Assembly (NCBI GenBank): GCA_025201365.1 | Contig: JAIXMF010000013.1 | Span: 620,001-684,000, forward strand | Length of the DNA: 64,000 nt | Direction: 5' to 3' | DNA from: Syncephalis plumigaleata | Taxonomy: Eukaryota > Zoopagomycota > Zoopagomycetes > Zoopagales > Piptocephalidaceae | Shown here: positions 1-10,141 of the stretch, in pieces | Layout of the letters: each line of letters opens with the position of its first letter | Numbering within the stretch: the stretch's first letter is position 1 | The notes under the pieces: model-generated | Databases searched by the model: none | What the model saw: only the letters and a program-made list of their open reading frames with translations | Told to the model about the DNA's origin: nothing | Position numbers and translations under genes: made by a program

Positions 1-3000
1 AATCAAGCTTAATGGTAATTAGTTGCTCGCTTAGATAAGGATAATCACGTCGAATGAGACTGGCCACGTCATCGAGTCGTACAAAGTAGAGATCGGTGGC
101 TAGAAAGCGTTGTTTCTCCTGCTCCTTCCACTCGGGTGCACTCGTCGATGTTGGCATTGGCTGAGGGGATGCTGATCGATTTGATCGTACATTAGCCATG
201 AGCATATAGGCTAATGGTCCCCAGAAGCGTTCCTTCTCTCGTTGACCCACCGGACGACGTTGTAGGTCAGGGTAGCGTGCGAATAATGTCAAATGAGATG
301 GTAGATCCAACAAGTGACGTACTTGTAGATCAATCACGAAAAATGCACTATGACCATTACCCGTTGCTGATTCATTTGTAATAGAATGAACTGATCCTGT
401 TGCATGTGCTGTCACTGATGATGATGTTGTCGTTGTCGTTGTCGTATCTAGTTGCACAGTATAAAGAGGTAGAAATCGTTTGGCATGAGCCATATCAAGT
501 TGCGGTGTATTGGGTGGAAAGAAGCGAGCTTTCAATGGCACTGATATACGTGTACGTGTACTTGTACCATCATCATTACCATCTGTACAATCGAAACCGG
601 ATGATGGCTCTGTCTTCACCTTGACCTTTAGCGTATCCTTGGTAGGGCGTAGTTGTTGCTGTTGATCTAGAATGTCATCCTCTTGCTTCACAACAACCGA
701 GGTACGTTTATGATGACGTGCAGTGGAGACATCCGATTCCGGCGTTTTACTCGTTCGTTTATTTACCTCACGCTTCTTTTTCTTGTGTTGATGTGTTGTC
801 TCCTTAATTGAGGTTCTTCTTGAACGATGTTCTCGCTCTTGCTGTTGTTGTTGCTGCTGTCGACTATCTCCATGATTAGTAGTAGTAGTAGTAACAGTGG
901 TATTATTAACTACTGCTTCATCAGGACTATCATCGTCATAATCGTCATCGTCATAATCGGCATTATTGACGCCATTTTCATCGCTTTCATGTTTGCGTGA
1001 AGCAAGTTGTCGACCAGATACTAATCGACGTTTCCGGCGTAAAGATGTATTAGAAGCATCTGACATGACTGCATCGTCTCCTGCTTTACACATTAACCAT
1101 TAGTATTATTGTAAGATAATAGTAGTAATAACTTACCGGTTACACGCTTGTTATCCATACTGGTTAGTCTCACGCGTGAACGTCGATTCTGACTACGTCG
1201 TGCCGATACTAATAATTCCCGGATTTCCGTGGCAATACGTCGTTCTTCATCATCTTTCACCGCTTCTACGTCAACTAAATCTAGAGGTGTTTTACCATGC
1301 TCGTTCTTGACGGTCGGTGAAGCACCCGCTTCCAGTAATAGTTGTACAACTTCGACATAACCCGCTTCCGCTGCATCATGCAATGGTGTGTCGAGATTCT
1401 CCGCTTGCACCGCTACATTAGCGCCATGAGATAATAACAATCGAACCATATTGGTGTGTCCCGCTAGTGCCGCCTCATGTAAAGGCGACCATCCCGCATT
1501 GTCGCGACAATTGACATCGGCCCCGTGTGCTAATAATTGTTGGGCGTTCTCCAGGTCGTTTCGTTTAGCACGTCGATGAAGCGCGGTACGTCCACTACTG
1601 TCACGATGTCGAGCACGTCGATCAAGTTCCGTCATGTCTTGGACTCGTCCTTTGGACTCTTTACTCTTGTCATCAGCCCTATCCTTGACAGATGTTGAAT
1701 GATCGACGGATACGCTAGTCTGACTAGAACGTCGTGGTCGACCGGGACGTCGCTTAACCGTGGATGTCGAAGTAGATTGAACTGCGGCAGTAGTAGTAGC
1801 AGTGTCTGTGGTACTATTAGCAGGACTATCACGTCGATCTACCGTAAACTGTTGCTCCTCGGAACGAGCATTTGTTTGTGGCGATGCTGATCGTCCCGTG
1901 TAAAGTCGACGCTGACGTTTCTTTTCCGCTCGCTCCTCTATACGCTGTATGGTGGCCATGAGCTGTTTCATTTTACGTTCTTCACGCGATAAAGGAGCAC
2001 CGCTATTTGACATATCGCTCTTATCCATAGATGCACGCGTATAAGGTGATTGCGATCGACTTTTATGAGTCATTCTACGTGGTGGCTTGGTTGCACGTCC
2101 CTTTTTCTATCGTCACTTTCGCTGCCAGTATCCATATCGCTATCTTCATCTTCGTCGTCGTCGTCTTCATCATCGTCTCTGTCATCATGACTATTACTCT
2201 TTGTAGCTGATTTTTACGTCCTATCCCATTATCTTTATCGATATTATTATTACCACTGCCAATAGCCGGTAACGATTGTAGACGACGATGTAGACTTGGC
2301 TGACCTTCTGCTCGATTTACACGCACGGAATCAAATTGCATTGCATGGTTTGCGTCCATTTTAGCGGTATCGGATCGGTCGAAAGAACGAGATGGACTTT
2401 GGGACATTGAATTGGAAGATGGCGGCGAGAGTGGAGTGTTAGTCGATGATGATGTGAATGAGATGCTGATGCGGATGCGGATGATGATGTCAAATGATCA
2501 ACGGGTAAATTAGTCGATTCCGTGATAAATGACGTTGATTCCACCTCCATACTGGCATCCTGCGTCTTTTTATCAAGTACCGCCGACTTCTTCCATTGCT
2601 TCGTGCTGGTGCGTAACAGCTCAATAATATGCGCGTCAGTTGCAACGTCAATCGGTCGTTTCCCTTCATCGTTGGTTATACGTGGATCCGCACCGTGTTC
2701 CAACAAAAGACGAACAACATTAACGTGGCCATTTTGACTAGCATCGTGAAGTGACGTATCACCGCCGTGTCCCTTCGCATTAGCGTTGGCATTATTGGCG
2801 AGTAGTAGTTTAACGATTCCCGTATGCCCTTCTAATGCTGCCTCGTGTAATGGTGTCCAGCCCGCATAGTCGCACGCTTCGACATTGGCTCCGCAATTCA
2901 GTAAGTCGAGAACCTTGGATATTCGATTACGGGAACATGCACGGTGTAGCATGGTCTGTCCCGCTCGATCTCGTGCCGTGGTCAGTTGCTGTAAACGAAG

Positions 3001-4131
3001 ACGTCGCGATAAATGATTACGAATGGTCGGTATTGCCACAAACGTCGACCGGTCGTTGTCCTTTTTATTCGCAATGTCTGGATTGGCACCCGCCTGCAAT
3101 AATACCTCGACCACATCCTGCCATCCGCGTCGTGCCGCATCGTGCAAAGGTGTGTCCCCGTTCTTGCCGGCCGCATTAACATTGGCGCGATTCTCGATCA
3201 GGCAACGGACCACATCTAGATTGCCGTAAATGCACGCTTCGTGAATGGGCGTCCATCCCGCATGGTCACGTACGTTGACATTGGCTTTGACGTCTATCCA
3301 TCGCTTGAGACCGTTCAAGTCATTGCTGGCAATACACCGAAATATGGGTGTACGTCCCGAACGATCCCGCTGATTAGGACGCATGCCATCGGGATCAACG
3401 CGGCGTCGTGCACTGCCCGTGCCATGCTTACTACTGTAGAGCTTTCTTGACTTGACGGGTCGTGTCGATCCATTTAGATCGGATCCATTGATGATCCCGC
3501 TCATACTATCGCCACCATCGCTTTCTTCGCCCGTAAACACACCTCCGTCATGCTGCTGGTTCGTTAGAGTATCTGAATTTTCCCGAATTGAATCATCACT
3601 ATCAGTAGATTCATACCTAAATGGCGTGCTATGCATACCATTACCGTTGTCTCGCGATTTCCGATGCTGTTTAGACCGAGCGTAGGATGTAGCGGCACTA
3701 TGTCGCTGCTGATTAGACGTAAACAACGGGCAATGGCCATTATTGTCCCGTGGTGGATCGTCGTTATCGCTTTCACTTAACGAGGATATCGCAGAAAATG
3801 AACTATCATCACTACCGAATATCGCATCAATCTGACGTTCCGTAGGATTTTTACTCGTTGTCGCAACACCGCCGATGGTATCCGACGCTTTAGACACGGA
3901 TTTGTAATTCGTCGATTTCGACATCTCAACGTCCGAGTCGCTTTCTAGTAGTTCCGATTCGACACTACTTAAATCCGATCCTTCTAGCACGCTCTTCGCC
4001 AAGTCTGCTGTTCTCTCCGATGACTCACCCGGTGTCGATTCAATCATAGTAGCGGTAATACTTGCTGCTCCTTTAAAATTACTATTCGTCTCGTTAGGCA
4101 TGTCGTGCAATTTGGCATGACTATTTCGCAT
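1..4131 (-). CDS. HOS4: Hos4-like ankyrin-repeat protein, 3' end beyond window
   Basis: Likely subunit of a Set3/Hos-type histone deacetylase complex, acting in the nucleus. Three separate ankyrin modules are visible, at about 3375-3040, 2975-2650 and 1605-1275; each opens with an RD..G.T.(L/I)HR-like motif and carries GWTP(L/I)HEA, GDT.LHDA and LL..GA repeats. The C-terminal part (1-1080) reads continuously and has the motifs FLATDLYFVRLDDV and DYPYLSEQLITIKLD, which I associate with the Hos4 C-terminal domain. One intron is clear: donor GTAAGT at 1136, acceptor at 1081, 56 bases, frame kept. Between about 2470 and 2090 the reading passes through all three frames in a Ser/Asp/Glu-rich stretch, so this part is either mis-sequenced at short homopolymers, spliced in a way I cannot see, or damaged. 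The start at 4131 is the first ATG of the long frame; a poly-Asn frame just upstream could add an N-terminus. Family call fairly sure, exact model not. Confidence 0.8.
1081..1136 (-). other. Intron in the Hos4-like gene
   Basis: A 56-base intron with GTAAGT donor and CAG acceptor on the minus strand. Joining the flanks keeps the frame from the third ankyrin module into the C-terminal domain. Confidence 0.8.
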
Positions 4132-4406
4132 ATCACCTGGCGGGTGAAATGGGCAAGCGGATTGTAATGTTGTACAGTATCGCTGTTATTGTTGTTGTTG
4201 CTGCTACTGTTACTACTGTTACTGTTGTTGTTGTTGTTGTTGAGTGTTGTAATAGGATTATTCGTATCAGTAAATGACGTCAAAGTAGAAGTGGTAGCGG
4301 TAGAAGTAGAAGTGCCGATGGTGGTGGTGTTTATATCGGATCTGTCACAGGTGAGATGATCACACGTTGCCCCATCTATCAAACATTTCATGGCAATAGA
4401 CGCCAC

Positions 4407-4626
4407 CGACGAGAATAAGAGCGCCAGTATGGAGACGATAAGTTGCGGTAACGAATACTATCACTAAATCGAATAGTTCACTCCTAGCAAGCCTAATAAT
4501 CCTCCTCTAATACTTATTGTCGACCACTCCCCTATATCTATCTATTTGACTATACGTCGTATCTCTCTCTCTGTGTGTGTGGCGTGTATATATAAAACGT
4601 TCGTAAAGATGGCTTCCTATAATAAT

Positions 4627-4661
<35 letters not shown>

Positions 4662-5867
4662 ATATTAGTAATTAATAAGGTTGTCAGACAAGCCTCTATC
4701 GCCCAAATTCATATCAACATTGCAACTAGCAATCACCCATGCTAATATCGATATGCCCAGCGCCTATGTCTCCTCCCTCATAACTTACAAGATACGCTTT
4801 ATTTAGCACAAATATAGAGTTGAATATATTGTAGTCGCCAAAGTGTAGAATGCGAGTAATATCTACGCAATAGTAGCACACTGTCGCTAATAAATTATAT
4901 AAATAACGATGCTGTGTAATGACTATTGTTAACGTTGACTAGAATCCCGATTGCTATGTGCAATCGTCAAATAAATCTATACGTTCTTCACTAATCACTA
5001 AATGTAACAAACAATAACAATAGTTAGTCTACGATGAATCAACTATTAAATAGTAAAAGCAATATAGGTGTATGTGCATATATATATATACGGCAGTCTT
5101 GATTGAAAGGGGCGCTCGTCAGTATAGGCAAGTATAGCGTTCAAGGCATCCTTACTCTATCATCACACCATACTCGAATCGACGATGAATATTAACATGC
5201 ATAATAAACACTTACAATATGGAGTTACCGGTTGGTGAAACGCAGAGACTATTCTGTTGAGTATAACGACAATAACTATAGACTAACCAAAGGTGAAGGG
5301 AACGGTAAGCATAAAGGAAAACAATCTCTGAATAAATGAAAGTGAACGCACACAAAGATGAGTGGAAAGAACGAAAAAGAAGTGTGCGAGAATGAATGGA
5401 CAAGAATTGAAATTGCACTTTTGTGTGTGTGTATTTGTGAAAGTGCGAATGTATATTTTTGTATGTATGCATATGAATGAATGCAGAGTACAGCATCTAT
5501 TGCCATACAATGAAACACCAATAAGATCATCTGAATTCAGATTGGGCTGGTTGAGATTGAATATGGATTATCCATTCAGTGTCTGGCAACTTGTTTACGA
5601 GGACAATCTCCTTTGTAGTAAACCACAATTACCAACTATGATTTCATCGTTTTATAAATGTAAAGCAATGTGAATATTTCAACTTGTCAGCATGTTATGC
5701 GTATTTCTACATTTAACCGATTTACACTTTCGAATTGAATCGTCAAGAACGTAGCTTTATTCAATAAATCATTCATCATATTGTATGCATATTCCAATCA
5801 TGAAAGCATGGGTCATCGATAAGACTCGTATAAAGCTTGATATCGAGTAAACATCTCTCCAGAGCCG
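4407..5867. other. Intergenic, no supported gene
   Basis: AT-rich spacer upstream of the Hos4-like gene and downstream of the secreted tandem pair. It holds a (TA)n run followed by (GT)n at 4626-4660 and several short open frames rich in Tyr, His and Cys that look like products of CA/TG and AT repeats. The last ~130 bases (from about 5720) match the 3' flank of the second secreted gene and belong to the duplication. Confidence 0.6.
4626..4660. repeat. (TA)n/(GT)n microsatellite
   Basis: About 24 bases of alternating TA followed directly by alternating GT, in the upstream region of the Hos4-like gene. Confidence 0.9.
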
Positions 5868-7017
5868 TTACGATGATCGTGGCTGTTGTCCTTGCATATG
5901 CCTCAATGCGGCCGCAAAGCTACTACAGTCGTCACCATTTACTAGTATGGCAGTTGCTTGAAGCACTGAAATATAGGCATTTGTGGCTTCTTCCAATGTC
6001 GTTTTGGTTGGAACTGTAGAAGCTGCAAGCCTAACTTTTTGATTTATAATTTGCGCTATTTCCATACGGTCCTCAGGAGTAATATTTAGTGGATCTTTCA
6101 CGACGCGTAGACTAACACTTTTTGTAATATAGTCGAGAAGCGCTTGATGGAAACCCTTACATACATAAGGATTTGGTGAATTGGGACTACTCTTTGCAGA
6201 CGGTGTATTGATAGTCAATAGTTCACTAGGCGGTAGCGGCCTTTTTACTACATCAAAAATAAATATTGTTGCCTTCGATTGACCAGTAGGTAGTTGTTGG
6301 AGCATAACCTCTGCATTTATATGTTAGATAAATGTGACATAACTTGGTAATACTTACTGCGTAAATCTGTATCTACATGCCTAATACCAGCATTAAAAAG
6401 ATAAATGAAACCTATGAAATAGTTAGTGCCTGCACTGAATATCACAGATAAGCAGCTTACCTTTAAGTAATTGTGGCATGACTTGATTGAGAAAAACAAG
6501 GCGATCTAAATAGCTTTGTGGGCGTGTTACATGCTCCAAGAACGGAGCATCAATATCGTGGTAAATAAGACAGTTTCCTGCGGGTTGAGCTGGTCCTTCA
6601 GGAACTGCTATAGCTCTCAGTGGATATTTCACGTAATTACTATATTCTTTATTGGCCCCTCTATCTCGTGCGCCCATAAGTGCCTTTTATACAAGGGTAA
6701 GTAGAAGAAAAAAATAACACACATTATACTTACATCAAATATTGCTTTCTCATGATCACTAGTCGTGCATGTCATATATGCGGGCTCTCCACCACGCCTA
6801 AGTTCAGCACTACTAAAAGTACCGCCTACTCTACCACTCCATCGCAAATGTGATAGACCTTCCTCGGCAGCCTTTTGCTCTATGTATTTACGAGCATACA
6901 GGTTTGAATCCCACTGTCCAATAGCAGACCACCAGCTGCTTGTGTTTGGGTGGCACATGATATCAGTACCAATACCGCGGTTATCGCCAATGTCGTTTGA
7001 TGAAGTAGTGAACGCAT
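5868..7017 (-). pseudogene. Secreted protein of unknown family, tandem copy A, frame-broken
   Basis: Close paralogue of the gene at 7689-8868, with the same four-exon layout: 7017-6734, 6683-6461, 6411-6358, 6310-5868. It starts with MRSLLHQTTLAITAVLVLIS, a typical signal peptide ending near TQTQA. Conserved blocks are YIEQKAAEEGLS, GGEPAYM.CTTSD, YVKYPL.AIAVPEGP, FIYLFNAGIR and SPNSPNPY.C.GFHQAL. Four cysteines of the mature part match copy B. In exon 1, between the signal peptide and the NLYAR motif, copy A has one base fewer than copy B (49 versus 50 over the aligned stretch), so the signal peptide and the mature protein lie in different frames. It is therefore a recent pseudogene, a sequencing error, or a gene rescued by another start. 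No known domain recognised. Confidence 0.7.
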
Positions 7018-7688
7018 GTTATCCGTGATATCTAGTAAAATAATCCAAAGGTAGGACAAACGAGCGTGTATATGTGTGGATAGCGAGAGATGAGAGAGAA
7101 GAGAGAAGATGGTTTGATGCAAAGAAAGTAGCAATATTATCGTCTCTATTTATGCCGTAAACAGTCAGATATGCATTCTATTGAATAGAACGATGCTTCG
7201 ACTGTAAACTGAGTATTGCTGAACAAAACAATATCAACTCCACATGTCAATTGCCATTAACAGTATGGCAATCATCTGTTGTATTCTGTTTTTATTCTAT
7301 CTTGATGATTCGAAATGTGCCATTCTATTTCATCCTACTTTGGATAAAGGGATGCTTTAATTATAAACTGCGCATTAAAGAAAAAAGAAAAACATTGCCC
7401 AATATCAGCTGCTATTATTAACATGCTCATTACTAGAAAGGTAGCAAGTAAACAAGTCGTGTATTGACTAGCATGTCAATGTTCAATTAAGCATGCTATT
7501 GGTAGTGTAATAATACGCTCTCATCATCTTGACATGGATTGATTTACACTTTCAAATTGAATCGTTAAAATCGTAGCTTTATTCTAATCATGAAAACATG
7601 TGACATTAATGAAACTCGTATAATCTTGATATCAGCTAGGTTGCTATGATGTGTTATGGAACTACCGCGTAAGTATATCTCCAGATGG
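7018..7688. other. Promoter of copy A and 3' flank of copy B (duplicated DNA)
   Basis: The part from 7018 to about 7515 matches the upstream region of copy B (8869-9490) closely, including the leader with repeated GAGAGA. The part from about 7540 matches the 3' flank of copy A near 5720. No open frame of note. Confidence 0.75.
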
Positions 7689-8868
7689 TTATAGTAGTTG
7701 TGGTCGTGACTGGTGTGCTTGTTGTGCTTGTACTTGCATACCCCTCAATGCGGCCATAAGGCTAGTACAATCCTTAATTTGTCCCAATGTCCCATATACT
7801 CGAAGCAGCGAAATATAGGCTTCTACGGCATCTTCCAGCTTCATTCCAATTAATCTTTGAGAAGCTGCAGGACCAGAATTTTGTTTTATATATTCTGCTA
7901 TTTTTATACGTCCTTCAGAAGTAATTTTTAGTGGATCTGCCACAATACTTGGGTCAATCTTCTGTAAAATATAAAAGTAGAGTGCCTGATGGAAACCATT
8001 GCATGTATAAGGATTCGGTGAATTAGGACTACTCTTTGCAGGCATAATAGCGGCATTCAATTGCTTTATAGGTGGCTGCGGGAGTTTTGTTACATCAAAG
8101 GCAAAGATTGTTGGTTTCAATTGACCAGTAGGTAATTGTTGGATCATAACCTCTACATTTATATGTTAGATAGATGTGACATAAGTTGGTAATACTTACC
8201 GCCTAAGTCCAATTTTATATCTCTAATACCGGCATTAAAAAGGTAGATGAAACCTATGAAATAGTTAGTACGTGCACTGAATACCACAGATAAATGGCTC
8301 ACCTTTGAGTATTTGTGGCACGGCTTGATTAACAGTAATAAGCTTATCTGCATAGTGTTGTACAAATATTAAGTTCCACAAGTTATTCTTTCCATCAATA
8401 TTACGGTAGATAAAACAGTATCCTGCAGGTCGAGATGGTCCTTCAGGAACTGCTATAGCTTTCAGTGGATATTTCACATAATTACGATATTCCTCGTTGG
8501 CTCCTTTAAGCGTAGTTCGTGCGTTCATAAGTGCCTTTTACACAAGAGTAAGAAAAAGCACAAATAATATACATTATACTCACATCGAACACTGCTTTCT
8601 CACTATCACTAGTCGTGCACATCATATACGCAGGCTCTCCACCATACTTAAGGTGAGTAATACTAATGGTACTGCCTCTTCCATCAATCCATCGTAAATC
8701 TGATAGGCCTTCCTCGGCAGCTTTTTGCTCTATGTAGCTACGAGCGTACAAGTCTGGATCTTGGATTCCAGTGATACTGCCACCAATTGCTTGTGTTTGG
8801 CTGGCACATGATATCAGCACCAATACTGCGGTTATCGTCAATGTCGTCTGATGAAGTAGTGAACGCAT
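7689..8868 (-). CDS. Secreted protein of unknown family, tandem copy B
   Basis: Exons 8868-8584, 8534-8303, 8253-8200 and 8152-7689; introns of 47-49 bases with GTGAGT, GTGAGC and GTAAGT donors; 344 codons read without a break. Residues 1-27 form a signal peptide (MRSLLHQTTLTITAVLVLIS, then CASQTQA). The mature part has no membrane segment and four cysteines shared with copy A (in MMCTTSD, GYCFIY, PYTCNGFHQAL and KDCTSLMAAL), so up to two disulphides are possible. The C-terminal third is helical and Ala/Gln-rich. I do not recognise a family. Since the sister copy carries a frame break, this is probably the working copy. Secretion is inferred from the signal peptide; enzymatic function is unknown. 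Confidence 0.8.
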
Positions 8869-9014
8869 GTTATTCGTGATATCTAGTAAAATAATTCAAA
8901 GATAGGATAGACGAGCGTGTATATGTGTGGATAGCGAGAAATGAGAGAGAAAGAAGATGGCTTGATGCAAAGAAAGTAGCAATATTATCGTCTCTATTTA
9001 TGTCGTAAACAGCT

Positions 9015-9300
9015 CAGATGTGCCATTCTATCGAATAGAACGATGCTTCGACTGTAAACTGAGTATGGCGAACGAAACAATAACAACTCCACATGTCAAT
9101 TGCCATTAACAGTATGGCAATCACCAGTTGTATTCTGTTTTGTTTTGTTTTGACAATTTGGAGCGTGTCGTTCTATTGAATAAAATAATGCTTCGATTGT
9201 AAATCAAGTATTGCGAACAGAACAATCTCTACTCCACATGTAAATTGCCATTAATAGTATGGCAATCACCAGTTGTATTCTGTTTTTTGTTTTATCTTGA
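9015..9300. repeat. Doubled ~145-bp promoter block
   Basis: Two adjacent copies (about 9015-9155 and 9160-9300) share the order: TTCTATYGAATARAA, ATGCTTCGAYTGTAAA, CTCCACATGT, ATTGCCATTAA, AGTATGGCAATCACCAGTTG and a poly-T end. Copy A carries a single copy at about 7165-7300. Confidence 0.8.
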
Positions 9301-9489
9301 TGATTTGGAACGTGTCGTGCTGTTCAATCCTACTTTGGATAAAGGGATGTTTCAGTTGTAGCTCGTGTACTAAGGAAATGGAGAAAACATTGCATGATAT
9401 CATCCGCTATTAATAACACGCTCATTACTATAAAGATACTCATTCAAACCAATCCTGTATTGACTGGCATGTCAATGTACAATTGATCA

Positions 9490-10141
9490 TTATAGACTGT
9501 ATTGTTCATAGTGATACAGTCACAGATATAACCTTCATGTATCTGCCATGATTTACATTAGTATATTTTCTATTCTATTTCACATACATATCAGATCACA
9601 TCAAGAACTGATGTATGTATACGCCAAATAACAATGATAGACATCATGGAAATATAACAAATTGATTTTTAATAACATAAATGTGTGTAGCAATCGAGAA
9701 TAAAAATGAGAAAAAGTAGTATTACATACATACGCGGTATTTGGCATGTATGTACGGATGCAAAGAATCGTCGTCATTTTAGATTGACGAGGATAGTTCT
9801 AGCATGTCCTTAAAAAACTATATGAGGGACATCAAAGGAATGAATGATAAAGATGGTAGTGGTAATGGTAATGGCGATAGTAAGATCAATGAAAATAATA
9901 GATAGTGAGTTACAATAAGAAACATGAATTGGGTATATCTTCATAATAACAAAAAAAGAAACATAATATAAGCATATAGAATAGTCGCAATAGTAGAGAT
10001 ATTGTAGTAATTGATATATAGTTGTGTAAGCATAATAGTATACTCTTCGCAGTTGTTTACCACCATCTATATAGTAGAGCTATGTCTCCTTCATTTGTCA
10101 TCCACTTGTTGTTGTTGTTGTTGTTGTTGCTGTTGCTATGA
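9490..10141. other. Intergenic, no supported gene
   Basis: AT-rich 3' flank of the large minus-strand gene that follows. I see no open frame of note and no clear RNA gene. A CAA/TTG repeat sits at about 10107-10130, just beyond the stop codon of the next gene. Confidence 0.5.

Larger units (their letters stand above)
5720..9490 (-). repeat. Tandem segmental duplication of about 1.8-1.9 kb
   Basis: Start codons of the two secreted genes are 1851 bases apart and stop codons 1821 apart. Similarity runs from the 3' flank (about 5720 versus 7542) through the genes to the distal promoters (about 7515 versus 9490). The right unit is longer because a block of about 145 bases in its promoter is doubled. 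Confidence 0.85.

Noticed and set aside
1699-1890. Plus-strand frames inside the Hos4-like gene
   Set aside because: Shadows of ankyrin and Ser/Thr-rich coding sequence.
5362-5673. 103-residue plus-strand frame
   Set aside because: Composition follows a GT-rich tract, no motif, and overlapping frames exist on the other strand.
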